A DNA stretch of 64,000 nucleotides. Origin: Lysinibacillus xylanilyticus. Its GTDB lineage: Bacteria > Bacillota > Bacilli > Bacillales_A > Planococcaceae. Every line of letters starts with the position of its first letter. The first letter of the stretch is position 1. A model generated the notes under the pieces. It did not search any database, was not told where the DNA came from, and saw only the letters and a list, made by a program, of their open reading frames with translations. The stretch covers positions 186,001-250,000 of the forward strand of contig NZ_LFXJ01000008.1 in NCBI RefSeq assembly GCF_001183605.1. Direction: 5' to 3'. The position numbers and the translations under genes are program-made. Below, piece after piece: positions 7,882-17,263 of the stretch.

Positions 7882-9297
7882 TTATAATGAAACCTTTTTG
7901 ATGGAAAAATCATTATTTAATAGTGCCCAGTTTTGTGGGAAAGGAAAACCTAACGCCCAATAGCTAATACCTCGAAGATTATATTCCTTCGTCATGTCAA
8001 ACTTAGCTTGTGCACTTCTAGCATCTTCAAACCATACCTCATGATTTTTACCTTGTTCATCAACATAACGGAAATACGGTGACTGTGCGGTCCTATCATA
8101 TTGAATGGTTGCTCCATGTTTTATAGCTCTGTTAATGGCTTCTTGAGAGCTGAATGTTTCTGCCTCTTGACCTTTAACATGCGGTAGAAGCCAATCGCGA
8201 GCATAAATTTCAAAGCCTAAAAATATTTTGTTAGCAGGTATAACCGATAAAGCATATTCCACAACTTTTCTCATCTCGTTAATAGGTGAAATGGCTTGTG
8301 GTGGACCAAGTCGGTATCCCCATTCATATGTCATTAAAATTACAAAGTCTGCAATTCTTCCGTGTGCTTCATAATCATGTGCCTCATATAAAGTACCTGC
8401 CTGTGTTGCGCTTGTTTTTGGCGCAAGTGCCGTTGATACTAGGTATCCTTTTGGGTGAAGACGATCAACAGCTAATTGGAGGAAAGTATTGTAATTCTCT
8501 CGATCTGCTGGAAGAACGTTTTCAAAATCAACGTTTAGAACTTTATAGCCCTTTTCCTGCATCACTTGCAAAGTATTGTTGATAACCTTCTCCCGTAATT
8601 CTGCACTAGATAAAATAACATGTGATAAGTTGGAACCGGTTTCTGTAGAAGAGAAATTCGTAAGTGTCAGCATAGGTGTAATGTTTTTGGCAACAGCTGC
8701 ATCAATCATTTCTTGGTCCTTTATAGGCTGCAGTGTACCATCCTCCTTCACCATATAAGCAAAGGGGCTAAAATAAGTTAGTAGATGACCGATTGCATTA
8801 ATCGACTGCACAGCTTCTTTAGATTCTTGATACGAATAAGCAACTACTTCAATGGAAGGTTTTGCTCTCGGAATAATTAAATGTGTACCAGCATAAATCA
8901 TGTTTGGATTTGGAATTTCATTTTCTAAAACAATTGCTTGCACAGTCGTTCCATATTGCGTGGCAATTTGCGATAGAGTCTCCCCTGGTAGCACAATATG
9001 TGTAGTAGGTGGAATAATTAGTCTAGTTCCAGGTGTTAAAACATCTGGATTCGTTAAATGATTTTCTGTGATAATCGATTGCATAGTCACTCCATACTGT
9101 TGGGAGATCGACCATAAGGTATCACCCCTTTTTACAATATGAGTTGTGTAAGGAGAAGGGATAACGAGTGATTGTCCGATTACTAATTGATCTGGATTTG
9201 ATAAAGCGTTTAATTGGATAATGGAATTGATAGGTACAGAATAGCTGTTTGCAATTTGCCAAATTGTTTCACCAGCGCTCACCACATGAATAATCAT
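7882..9297 (-). CDS. sleL: LysM/GH18 spore cortex-lytic enzyme (SleL/YaaH type)
   Basis: 471 residues. Three N-terminal LysM repeats (about 1-46, 52-95, 98-141; each has GETI/GDTL/GETL followed by an I-P end) bind cortex peptidoglycan. A glycoside hydrolase 18 domain follows, with the catalytic strand VLNVDFENV (Glu as acid) near residue 255 and the conserved YWALGFPFPQNW end. SleL is a spore N-acetylglucosaminidase acting on cortex fragments during germination. B. subtilis YaaH has two LysM units; this one has three. AAGGAGGTG precedes the ATG. There is no classical signal peptide, as in other coat/cortex SleL proteins. Confidence 0.87.
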   Translation of the reverse strand: MIIHVVSAGETIWQIANSYSVPINSIIQLNALSNPDQLVIGQSLVIPSPYTTHIVKRGDTLWSISQQYGVTMQSIITENHLTNPDVLTPGTRLIIPPTTHIVLPGETLSQIATQYGTTVQAIVLENEIPNPNMIYAGTHLIIPRAKPSIEVVAYSYQESKEAVQSINAIGHLLTYFSPFAYMVKEDGTLQPIKDQEMIDAAVAKNITPMLTLTNFSSTETGSNLSHVILSSAELREKVINNTLQVMQEKGYKVLNVDFENVLPADRENYNTFLQLAVDRLHPKGYLVSTALAPKTSATQAGTLYEAHDYEAHGRIADFVILMTYEWGYRLGPPQAISPINEMRKVVEYALSVIPANKIFLGFEIYARDWLLPHVKGQEAETFSSQEAINRAIKHGATIQYDRTAQSPYFRYVDEQGKNHEVWFEDARSAQAKFDMTKEYNLRGISYWALGFPFPQNWALLNNDFSIKKVSL

Positions 9298-9467
9298 TAG
9301 GACACCTCCTTAGTGGTTTCAATATATAGCATCATATGTATGAATAAAGAGAATGAGCATTTATCTTTCATTTTTAAACGATAAAAATTTCAATTTTCAT
9401 ATTCTTTCTAAGTGATGTGCATAGGATAAAACATATGCATGGCATCATTTGAGAGAGGAGTTGTATT

Positions 9468-10817
9468 TTGAAGAAAGTAAAGCTCACAGGAAGAATTGTT
9501 ACTCCTGAAGATCTGGACTATGAGCAAGCAAGAACAAATAATAACTTAAATGATCCCAAATTTCCGAGTATCATTGTATTTTGTCGACATACGAAAGATG
9601 TTATCAACGCATTAAGATGGGCGAGAGAAAATAATGAATCATTTCGAATCAGAAGTGGAAGACATAACTATGAAAATTATTCATTATTGAACGAAGGTCT
9701 TGTTATAGATGTTAGTGATATGAATGAAATAATCATTAACCGGCAAGATATGACAGCGAGAATTGAAGCAGGCGCTAATTTAGGAAAAGTGTATCGGGCC
9801 TTATGGGAAAATGGTTTTACAATCCCAGCAGGAACTGAAGGTAGTGTAGGGGTTGTTGGTTTGACGCTTGGTGGGGGAATTGGCATGCTATCGCGTCCAT
9901 TTGGGCTAACATGTGACAATTTACTTGAACTTGAAATGGTTGTTGCAAGCGGTCATGAAGGGGCTGAAGTAATCCAAGCTGACAAGCAGAAAAATAGTGA
10001 TTTATTTTGGGCAAGTTGTGGCGGGGGCGGAGGTAATTTTGGCATCGTTACAGCTCTTACATTTAAACTGCATCCTATTTCTAACGTATCGATCTTCTCC
10101 ATTACATGGGGATGGGAAGATTTTGAACGCGCCTTTGACGCATGGCAAAAATGGGCACCTTATACTGATGAACGCTTGACCTCACAAATTGAGCTTAAAT
10201 CTAAGGAAGTGGGTGAAATTGTTGCTCAAGGTGAGTTTATAGGTACAGCATCTGAGTTAAAGAAACTACTCCGACCATTAAGGAAAACAGGTTCACCAAC
10301 GAATATATGGATAAAGGAAGTACCGTATATTAAAGCTGTAGAATTTTTTGACTTACCGAGCGGCAACAAACCAGCTCTACGTAAAAGGTCAGGATCCTTT
10401 ATTGAAAGGCCATTCCCTCATACTGCCATTGTACAAATGAAAGAATTTTTATCTAACGCTCCAAATAGAGAAACGACCATTTGGCAGCAATCTCTTAGAG
10501 GAGCGATAAGTCAAATTGCGTCAAGCCGAACAGCTTATTATTATAGAAATGCTTTAATTGTTCAGGAGTATATTACCTCATGGAAAAAGGCTAAAGAAGA
10601 AGAAAAAAATATTCAGTGGGTTGAGAATTTAAGACGGGCTTTGTCACCGTTCACTGTTGGTGATTATGTGAATTTCCCTGATCGTTATATAAAAGATTGG
10701 CCAACTGCCTATTATGGTCGTAATCTTCGAATGCTTAGAGAAGTAAAGGGGAAATATGATCCTTTTAATGTATTTCATTTTCCTCAAAGTATCCCGCCAT
10801 ATAGAAAATGGCGTTAG
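9468..10817 (+). CDS. FAD-binding oxidoreductase, BBE type (YvdP/CotQ-like)
   Basis: 449 residues. The N-terminal PCMH FAD domain contains FRIRSGRHNYENYS (His for covalent 8-alpha flavin attachment, near residue 68) and GTEGSVGVVGLTLGGGIGMLSRPFGLTCDNL. The C-terminal berberine-bridge segment is PDRYIKDWPTAYYGRNLRML...KYDPFNVFHFPQSIP. Starts with TTG after GAGAGGAG. Bacillus relatives include the spore coat oxidoreductase CotQ (YvdP); length and sequence pattern fit. The substrate is unknown and the coat location is inference. It is monocistronic. Confidence 0.82.
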   Translation: MKKVKLTGRIVTPEDLDYEQARTNNNLNDPKFPSIIVFCRHTKDVINALRWARENNESFRIRSGRHNYENYSLLNEGLVIDVSDMNEIIINRQDMTARIEAGANLGKVYRALWENGFTIPAGTEGSVGVVGLTLGGGIGMLSRPFGLTCDNLLELEMVVASGHEGAEVIQADKQKNSDLFWASCGGGGGNFGIVTALTFKLHPISNVSIFSITWGWEDFERAFDAWQKWAPYTDERLTSQIELKSKEVGEIVAQGEFIGTASELKKLLRPLRKTGSPTNIWIKEVPYIKAVEFFDLPSGNKPALRKRSGSFIERPFPHTAIVQMKEFLSNAPNRETTIWQQSLRGAISQIASSRTAYYYRNALIVQEYITSWKKAKEEEKNIQWVENLRRALSPFTVGDYVNFPDRYIKDWPTAYYGRNLRMLREVKGKYDPFNVFHFPQSIPPYRKWR

Positions 10818-10886
10818 ATGAGAGTCTATAAAAGAAAAAGGAGTATGCAGAGGGGTAACAAACATGTTGCTCTTTTCTCCCACATT

Positions 10887-10955
10887 AACTGCCCTTAAAG
10901 GACCAATTGGTGAAGACTAATAATCAGTGGGGAATGATGAACCCCCACTGATTAA
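10887..10955. repeat. Dispersed hairpin repeat (family R5), copy 1
   Basis: Begins TTAACTGCCCTTAAAGGACC and ends in an inverted repeat AATCAGTGGGG / CCCCCACTGATT. The same layout recurs at 62640-62706 and the GGACCGATTGGTGAAGA part recurs at 50820. The hairpin may terminate the FAD oxidoreductase transcript and that of the convergent Nudix gene. Confidence 0.65.
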
Positions 10956-10970
10956 AGTTTAACTCTATCC

Positions 10971-11369
10971 CTACAATTTTTCGGCAAGTATTTTATTGAT
11001 TGCTGGAATATCAGCGGGAGCAAAATTAAGATTTAGTAGTTCTTTTCGAGGAACCCATCTAATTTCAGCGTGTTCTAGCATGATCGGCTCTCCCTTTATA
11101 ATCGAAGCTTTAAATGTTTCTAAGCGTACTATAAATTTTTCGTATTCATAAATGGTGTCCTCAACCTTGTCCCCAACTTTTATAGAGCAATTAAATTCCT
11201 CTAATATTTCACGAGATAAAGCTTGCTCCGACGATTCGCCCTCTTCAATTTTACCACCAGGGAATTCCCAATAATTTGCTAGTACCATATTAGGGTTTCT
11301 TAATGCACAAAAAATTTCATGCTTATCATTTTCAATTATGGCACCTACTACATGTACATTTTTTTTCAT
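10971..11369 (-). CDS. Nudix hydrolase, MutT-like
   Basis: About 132 residues. The Nudix box is clear: GGKIEEGESSEQALSREILEEF (residues about 34-55), matching G-x5-E-x7-R-E-x2-E-E. The first part, VVGAIIENDKHEIFCALR, and the C-terminal WVPRKELLNLNFAPADI match MutT-type (d)NTP pyrophosphohydrolases that clean oxidised nucleotides. ATG at 11369 was chosen because AAGGATG lies just upstream; the in-frame ATG at 11378 overlaps that site. Single gene. Confidence 0.85.
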   Translation of the reverse strand: MKKNVHVVGAIIENDKHEIFCALRNPNMVLANYWEFPGGKIEEGESSEQALSREILEEFNCSIKVGDKVEDTIYEYEKFIVRLETFKASIIKGEPIMLEHAEIRWVPRKELLNLNFAPADIPAINKILAEKL

Positions 11370-11480
11370 ATTTATCATCCTTAAGTTTATTTATGTATTC
11401 TTGGAATCAGTAAGAAGGTAAGGTCATTTATTACCTATCACAAAAAAATGAGCAATTGTTCCGTTTTCCTAAAATATTGG

Positions 11481-11852
11481 CTCGTCACCATAACGTGTGG
11501 TTGATTTCCGTTCCGACTGGGCGCTTTGTAGCTGTCGCTTTGCTTTCGCTACATGAAAACATTTGTTGCTGTCGCTTCGCTTTCGCACAGAGCAGAGCTT
11601 CCTGGGGGCGTCCGATGAGCCGCTTCGCTTCGCTGCAGGGTCTCGGGCCAACAGATGTTTTTTGCGCGAAAGCGTAGTGCTAACGCAGCGTCAGCAGCAC
11701 TATGTTGGTCACGAAGGCGTTATCACAGGACGTGATGGTTTTAGCCTTCGTTCCCCTTTCGCGATCCCCAAGGAGTCGCCCAGCCTCCACTCCAATCAAC
11801 TAATACATTGTATATGTTTAAACAAATGTCATCCACAACTTTTGGTGATGAG
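11481..11852 (-). repeat. ~370-bp inverted-end element, copy A (family R1)
   Basis: Ends CTCGTCACCA and TGGTGATGAG form imperfect terminal inverted repeats, extended inward (GTGGTTGATTTCCG versus the GTTGATTGGAGTGG region). The interior carries ACGAAGGC...GCCTTCGT hairpins enclosing ATCAC/GTGAT and a GCGAAAGCG-type stretch. Homologous copies: 12811-13252, 46493-47068, 52547-52842 and a deleted copy 41405-41562. No transposase is present, so it looks like a non-autonomous (MITE-like) element. Open frames inside it are not genes. Confidence 0.8.
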
Positions 11853-11988
11853 TCAAAATATTGAAAATTATAACGTGTATCTCGGTGATGGACATAACTT
11901 TATAATGGTTTTCGTATAACTATGTAATTTGTCGTTTTCTACTGTATAATAATGAACAGTAAATAGGAAAAAGGCGGTACGAGGTACG

Positions 11989-12753
11989 ATGAAAAGAATT
12001 GAATCTACGCAAAATGCGTTAGTGAAATATTGGAAGAAGCTTGCGACAACACGTAAAGAGCGTGAAAGATCTGGAGAATTCTTAGTAGAGGGATTCCATT
12101 TGGTAGAGGAAGCATTAAAAAATAACGAGCAAGTGCTGCAACTAATTGTGCGTGAAGGTGTAGAATTACCGATGCTTTGGCCGATTGATAGTGTAGCCAT
12201 CGTTGAAGTAACAGCGGCTGTTGCCAAGGAGTTTGCTGAAACGGAGACTTCTCAAGGTGTATTTGCAGTTTGTAAGCAACCTTTGTTAGACGAAGATGTA
12301 ATGGCTTCGTGGCGCAAGGTGCTACTAATTGATGCTGTCCAAGATCCAGGGAATATTGGAACGATGATTCGTACTGCTGATGCAGCAGGTTTGGATGCAG
12401 TCATACTCGGCAAGGGCTGTGCGGATTTATATAATCCTAAAACGCTTCGCTCTGCGCAAGGCTCGCATTTCCATATTCCTGTCCTTCGTGGCGATTTAGA
12501 GGAATGGATTGAGCAGCTACAGGATAATGATGTACCAGTATTTGGAACAGCTTTAGATGAGGATGCAGTTGTTTATAGTGATATTGAGCATACTGGTGCT
12601 TTTGCGATAATGATGGGGAATGAAGGAAGTGGCATTCATCCACAATTACTTTCGATGACAGATCAAAATATTATTATTCCGATATTGGGGCAAGCAGAGT
12701 CTCTAAATGTAGCAGTGGCAACAGGAATAGTATTATATGGATTTGTAAAGTAA
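11989..12753 (+). CDS. SpoU-family RNA 2'-O-methyltransferase (YsgA)
   Basis: 254 residues. An N-terminal substrate-binding domain (KRIESTQNALVKYWKKLATT, RSGEFLVEGFHLVEEAL) is followed by a SpoU/TrmH SPOUT methyltransferase domain: VLLIDAVQDPGNIGTMIRTADAAG (motif 1, near residue 110), IMMGNEGSGI (motif 2) and IPILGQAESLNVAVATGIVLY (motif 3). It methylates a ribose in rRNA or tRNA using SAM; the position is unknown. Located directly upstream of pheST as ysgA is in B. subtilis. It sits between two R1 repeat copies facing each other. Confidence 0.88.
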   Translation: MKRIESTQNALVKYWKKLATTRKERERSGEFLVEGFHLVEEALKNNEQVLQLIVREGVELPMLWPIDSVAIVEVTAAVAKEFAETETSQGVFAVCKQPLLDEDVMASWRKVLLIDAVQDPGNIGTMIRTADAAGLDAVILGKGCADLYNPKTLRSAQGSHFHIPVLRGDLEEWIEQLQDNDVPVFGTALDEDAVVYSDIEHTGAFAIMMGNEGSGIHPQLLSMTDQNIIIPILGQAESLNVAVATGIVLYGFVK

Positions 12754-12810
12754 TTAATCAAAGCAATCACAACCTTGTTGTAAGTATATGGTGGAATTTC
12801 CGAAATTGGG

Positions 12811-13252
12811 ATTATCGCCAAAAGTTGCGGATGACATTTATATATGCCTTGTATAGTAGTTGATTGGAGTGGAGAATGGGCGACTCCTTGGGGATTAGCG
12901 AATAGAGGAACGAAGGCTAAAACCATCACGTCCTGTGATAACGCCTTCGTGACCAACATCGGTGCTGCTGCCGCTACGTTAACACTACGCTTTCGCGCAA
13001 AAAAACATCTGTTGACCCGAGACCCTGGAGCGAGCACATAGGAGAACGAAGGCTAAAAGCATCACGTCTTGTGATAACGCCTTCGTGACCAACATCCTGT
13101 TGGCCCAAGCGGCTCATCGGACGCCCCCAGGAAGCTCTGCTCTGTGCGAAAGCGAAGCGACAGCAACAAATGTTTTCATGTAGCGAAAGCAAAGCGACAG
13201 CTACAAAGCGCCCAGTCGGAACGGAAATCAACCACACGTTATGATGATGAGC
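12811..13252 (+). repeat. Inverted-end element, copy B (family R1)
   Basis: Longest intact copy on this strand. Left end TCGCCAAAAGTTGCGG, right end ACCACACGTTATGATGATGA. It has two ~50-bp internal repeats that each fold as ACGAAGGC/GCCTTCGT, and two GCGAAAGC-type 36-bp units near the right end. It lies in the gap 12754-13749 between trmH-like and pheS, opposite in orientation to copy A, so the methyltransferase gene is bracketed by the pair. Confidence 0.8.
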
Positions 13253-13303
13253 ATAAAATTGCCGATAAAGCCATCAATATCGATGGTAATAGGCACATGG
13301 CTC

Positions 13304-13333
13304 TTGATTTGAAATGGTATAGTATTGTATAAT
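13304..13333 (+). promoter_or_regulatory. Probable sigma-A promoter of pheST
   Basis: TTGATT, 18-base spacer, TATAAT, directly before the T-box leader. Confidence 0.6.
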
Positions 13334-13339
13334 CACTGT

Positions 13340-13614
13340 TAAAATGTAAACTAAAATGCTTTGACCGGGAAGTAGTAAAGATTGTGAATGGACGACAGGG
13401 AGCACAGGACGAAGATTGAGAGCCAGTGCCGTACCAATGCAGTTTTGAATTCACCCCGCGAGCAGCTACCGGGACCAGCTAAATGCTGTAAAGGTACGCC
13501 GGCTTTAATCTAGTCGTTATGTCAATGAAGTGATTGCTAGGAGTTTTCTATGCAATAACTAGGGTGGTACCGCGAATATGTCCTCGTCCCTTTTTTAGGG
13601 GCGAGTTTTTTTAT
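13340..13614 (+). promoter_or_regulatory. T-box leader, phenylalanine specifier
   Basis: tRNA-sensing leader of pheST. The T-box core AGGGTGGTACCGCG is at about 13560. The specifier loop reads GAA-TTC-ACC with TTC (Phe) at 13450-13452. The terminator stem CTCGTCCC/GGGGCGAG followed by T7 ends near 13614. Uncharged tRNA-Phe binding should favour the antiterminator and switch pheST on. Confidence 0.93.
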
Positions 13615-13617
13615 GCC

Positions 13618-13731
13618 ATCAAAGGATGTCACGGATTGTTTATCTGTAGCGAAAGCAAAGCGACAGCTACAAATGTTTTCTGCGCGAAAGCGAAGCGGCA
13701 GCGGCAATTATGCCAAGGCGAAAATGATTTA
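13618..13731 (+). repeat. Repeat insertion between T-box terminator and pheS
   Basis: Starts AAGGATGTCACGGATTG and ends GGCAATTATGCCAAGGCGAAA, the two ends of module 2 of the R2 family. Two GCGAAAGC 36-bp-type units (family R3) lie between them. It lengthens the untranslated stretch between the T-box terminator and the pheS ribosome site to about 135 bases. Confidence 0.7.
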
Positions 13732-13749
13732 ATCAAGGAGGGTTTATAC

Positions 13750-14787
13750 ATGGAAGAGCAATTAAAACAATTAGAGCAAGAAGCACTTGCTAAAATTGAA
13801 GCGGCAGCAAATTTAAAGGAATTAAATGATGTGCGAGTAGCATATCTAGGAAAAAAAGGACCTATCACTGATTTACTAAAAGGTATGGGGAAATTATCAG
13901 CTGAGGAACGCCCGAAAATGGGTGCCTTAGTCAATACGGTTCGTGAAAATGTAACTGCTGTATTAGAGGAAAAGGTAACTTTGCTAGAGAAAGCAGCAAT
14001 TGCTGAAAAATTAGCAAGTGAGTCGATTGATGTCACTTTACCTGGCCGTGAAATTAAAGTTGGCAATCGTCATCCGTTAACACGTGTTATTGAAGAAATT
14101 GAAGATTTATTTATCGGTATGGGCTATGAAGTTGCAGAAGGTCCGGAAGTGGAAAAGGATTATTATAACTTTGAGGCACTGAATTTACCGAAGGGACACC
14201 CTGCTCGTGATATGCAAGATTCGTTCTATATTTCCGAGGAAATATTATTACGTACGCATACTTCTCCTGTGCAAGCTCGCACGATGGAAGAGAAGAAAGG
14301 TGAATCAATTCGTATTATTTGTCCAGGGAAAGTATTCCGACGTGACAATGATGATGCTACACACTCACACCAATTCATGCAAATTGAAGGGTTAGTGATT
14401 GGTGAAAATATTCGCATGAGTGACCTTAAAGGTACGCTTGATACATTAGCGAAAAAAATGTTCGGTGGAGACCGCGAAATTCGACTTCGACCAAGTTTCT
14501 TCCCATTCACAGAGCCATCTGTTGAAATGGATATTTCTTGCTTCAAATGTGGTGGTTCAGGCTGTAACGTATGTAAAGGTACAGGCTGGATTGAAATTTT
14601 AGGAGCTGGTATGGTGCATCCAAATGTACTTGAAATGGCTGGCTATGATCCGAAGAAAGTGTCAGGCTTTGCATTCGGTATTGGTGCTGAACGTATCGCA
14701 ATGTTGAAATATGGTGTCGACGATATTCGTCATTTCTATACGAGTGACACACGTTTCTTATCACAATTCGAGCGAACAGAGGCGTAA
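13750..14787 (+). CDS. pheS: Phenylalanine-tRNA ligase alpha subunit
   Basis: 345 residues, standard bacterial PheS length. N-terminal coiled coil (residues 1-90), then the class II catalytic core: motif 2 [41 protein letters not shown], and motif 3 [23 protein letters not shown] Cys pair stretch [17 protein letters not shown] is present as in Gram-positive PheS. It charges tRNA-Phe as an alpha2-beta2 complex with PheT. ATG 13750 is preceded by AAGGAGGG; the frame is open back to 13534 but that extension runs through the T-box and repeat and is not coding. Confidence 0.97.
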   Translation: MEEQLKQLEQEALAKIEAAANLKELNDVRVAYLGKKGPITDLLKGMGKLSAEERPKMGALVNTVRENVTAVLEEKVTLLEKAAIAEKLASESIDVTLPGREIKVGNRHPLTRVIEEIEDLFIGMGYEVAEGPEVEKDYYNFEALNLPKGHPARDMQDSFYISEEILLRTHTSPVQARTMEEKKGESIRIICPGKVFRRDNDDATHSHQFMQIEGLVIGENIRMSDLKGTLDTLAKKMFGGDREIRLRPSFFPFTEPSVEMDISCFKCGGSGCNVCKGTGWIEILGAGMVHPNVLEMAGYDPKKVSGFAFGIGAERIAMLKYGVDDIRHFYTSDTRFLSQFERTEA

Positions 14788-14799
14788 GGGGGATAAAAA

Positions 14800-17217
14800 A
14801 TGTTAGTATCATTAGAATGGTTAAAAGATTATGTAAGTACACAGGATTTAACGCCTGAGGAGTTAGCAGAAAAAATTACGCGCTCTGGAATTGAAGTGGA
14901 TGCAGTAATTGACCGTGCTAACGCAATGGATAAAGTTGTTGTCGGCTATGTAGTATCAAAAGAGAAACATCCTGAAGCGGATAAATTAAATATTTGCCAA
15001 GTTGATGTCGGTGAAGCTGAGCCACAACAAATTATTTGTGGTGCTCCAAACGTTGATGCTGGTCAAAAAGTTATTGTTGCTCGTCCAGGTGCACATTTAC
15101 CAGGCGGTATTAAAATAAAAAAAGCAAAACTTCGTGGACATGAATCAAACGGTATGATTTGTTCATTACAAGAGTTAGGAATCGAAGGGAAGCTTGTACC
15201 TAAAGCATATTCTGAAGGTATTTATGTACTTCCTGAGGATGCTGAGGTTGGCTCGGATGCCCTTGCTATTTTAGGTCTACGTGACACAGTATTAGAGCTT
15301 GGTTTAACACCAAACCGCTCAGACGCGTTGTCAATGCTAGGAGTAGCATACGAAGTTGGTGCAATTCTAACTGAAGAAGTGAAGTATCCAGAAATCGCCT
15401 ACAGCACATCTTCTGAAAAAGCAGAAGACATGTTAAAGCTTCGAGTGGAAGATTTACAAGCAAACCCAATGTATGTTGCAAAAGTTGTGAAAAACGTAAA
15501 AATCGCGGAATCACCGATGTGGCTACAAAATCGCTTAATGGCAGCAGGCGTACGCCCACATAACAATGTTGTCGATGTTACGAACTACATTTTAATGGAA
15601 TACGGTCAACCGCTTCATGCATTTGACTACGATAGCCTAGCAACAGGTGAAATCGTAGTGCGTAAAGCAACAGAAGGCGAAAAAATTACAACTTTAGATG
15701 ATCAAGAGCGTACATTAAAAGCTACAGATTTAGTCATTACAAATGGCAAGGAGCCAGTAGCTATCGCAGGTGTAATGGGTGGTGCAAACTCTGAAGTAAG
15801 TGATTCTACAACAACTGTTGTAATCGAATCTGCATACTTCGACGGTTTAACAGTACGTCAAACATCGCGTCATCTTGGACTTCGATCAGATGCTTCTGCT
15901 CGTTTTGAAAAGGGTGTAGACCCTAACCGTGTGTTACCTGCTGCAGAACGTGCTGCAGCACTACTAGCTGAATTAGCTGGCGGTGAAGTGTTAGAGGGAA
16001 CATGCATCGTTGATGAACTAGATAAATCACCAGCACGTGTTGTTGTTTCTCCAGATTTTATTAATGAACGTTTAGGTATGAAAATTTCATTAGAAGAGAT
16101 GCTGTCTATTTTAGAGCGTCTTAAATTCGGCGTAGAAGCAGCTAATGGTTTACTAATTGTTGATGCACCAACACGTCGTCAAGATATTAAAATTGAAGAA
16201 GATATTGTAGAGGAAATTGCACGTTTATACGGCTATGATGAAATTCCGATGACCTTACCAGAGGGCGCAAACCAAGTAGGTCGTCTAACGCCATATCAAG
16301 CAAATCGTCGTGTAGTTCGTACTTACATGGAAGGGGCAGGCCTTTACCAAGCTGTCACTTACTCATTAACTTCAGATGCATTGTCACAACGCTTTGCATT
16401 GAAAGCTGAGCCAGTAACACGTTTACTAATGCCGATGAGTGAGGACCGTTCAACACTACGTCAAAGTCTAATCCCACATCTAATTGAAGCTGCTGCATAC
16501 AATGTTGCACGTAAAGCTGACAATGTGGCATTGTATGAAATCGGTTCAGTATTCCTTGGTCAATCAGAAGAGGGGCTACCATATGAGGAAGATCATGTGG
16601 CGGCAGTAGTAACAGGAAAATGGCTTGACCATGCTTGGCAGGGTGAGAAAAAAGAGGTAGATTTCTTCGTCTTAAAAGGCATTGTAGAAGGTGTTATCGG
16701 TAAGCTTGGTTTAGAGGACCGTATTTCATTTTTGAAAACGGAAGTAGATGGATTACACCCTGGACGTACTGCTAGCATTCTTTTAGACGGTGAACAAGTG
16801 GGCATTATCGGTGGATTACATCCAGCAGAGCAAAAAGCATGGGGTGTAAAAGACACATATGTAATGGAAATGAATCTAGTAACATTATTAAATGCTACTG
16901 CAAAAGAAGCACCTCTTGGTTATACACCAGTGCCTCGTTTCCCAGCAATGTCTCGTGATATTGCACTTATCATGGACCGTACAACAACAGCTGGAGAGGT
17001 TACTGCTGTGATTCGCTCAGCAGGTGTGAAATTATTGAAAGACGTTCGTGTGTTCGACGTATATGAAGGTGAAAAAATGGAGGCTGGTAAAAAATCAGTG
17101 GCATTCTCACTAACATACTTCGATCCAGAACGTACTTTAACAGATGAAGAGGTTGTTGCAGCACATAACAAAGTGTTAAAAGCTATTGCAACAATTGAAG
17201 GCACAGAAGTACGCTAA
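14800..17217 (+). CDS. pheT: Phenylalanine-tRNA ligase beta subunit
   Basis: 805 residues, matching B. subtilis PheT. Domains in order: tRNA-binding OB fold (about 40-150, VGYVVSKEKHPEADKLNICQVDVG), B3/B4 editing domain (about 210-385, including GVRPHNNVVDVTNYILMEYGQPLHAFD), B5 (about 405-475), catalytic-like core, and a C-terminal anticodon-binding FDX-ACB domain (from YTPVPRFPAMSRDIALIMD). It is 12 bases after pheS with a GGGGG ribosome site and shares the T-box control. Confidence 0.97.
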   Translation: MLVSLEWLKDYVSTQDLTPEELAEKITRSGIEVDAVIDRANAMDKVVVGYVVSKEKHPEADKLNICQVDVGEAEPQQIICGAPNVDAGQKVIVARPGAHLPGGIKIKKAKLRGHESNGMICSLQELGIEGKLVPKAYSEGIYVLPEDAEVGSDALAILGLRDTVLELGLTPNRSDALSMLGVAYEVGAILTEEVKYPEIAYSTSSEKAEDMLKLRVEDLQANPMYVAKVVKNVKIAESPMWLQNRLMAAGVRPHNNVVDVTNYILMEYGQPLHAFDYDSLATGEIVVRKATEGEKITTLDDQERTLKATDLVITNGKEPVAIAGVMGGANSEVSDSTTTVVIESAYFDGLTVRQTSRHLGLRSDASARFEKGVDPNRVLPAAERAAALLAELAGGEVLEGTCIVDELDKSPARVVVSPDFINERLGMKISLEEMLSILERLKFGVEAANGLLIVDAPTRRQDIKIEEDIVEEIARLYGYDEIPMTLPEGANQVGRLTPYQANRRVVRTYMEGAGLYQAVTYSLTSDALSQRFALKAEPVTRLLMPMSEDRSTLRQSLIPHLIEAAAYNVARKADNVALYEIGSVFLGQSEEGLPYEEDHVAAVVTGKWLDHAWQGEKKEVDFFVLKGIVEGVIGKLGLEDRISFLKTEVDGLHPGRTASILLDGEQVGIIGGLHPAEQKAWGVKDTYVMEMNLVTLLNATAKEAPLGYTPVPRFPAMSRDIALIMDRTTTAGEVTAVIRSAGVKLLKDVRVFDVYEGEKMEAGKKSVAFSLTYFDPERTLTDEEVVAAHNKVLKAIATIEGTEVR

Positions 17218-17234
17218 ATTTAATATTTTTTGTG

Positions 17235-17263
17235 AGCTGTCTCATAATGAGGCAGCTTTTTTT
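17235..17263 (+). terminator. pheST terminator
   Basis: AGCTGTCTCAT / ATGAGGCAGCT stem followed by seven T. Confidence 0.85.

Noticed and set aside
11563-11919. Frames in the R1 copy A region
   Set aside because: Repeat-derived, no ribosome site, not conserved between copies.
12663-13237. Minus-strand frames in R1 copy B
   Set aside because: Repeat-derived and antisense to the methyltransferase end.
13534-13749. Long N-terminal extension of pheS open back to 13534
   Set aside because: It runs through the T-box core, its terminator and a repeat; ATG 13750 has the ribosome site and gives the normal PheS length.
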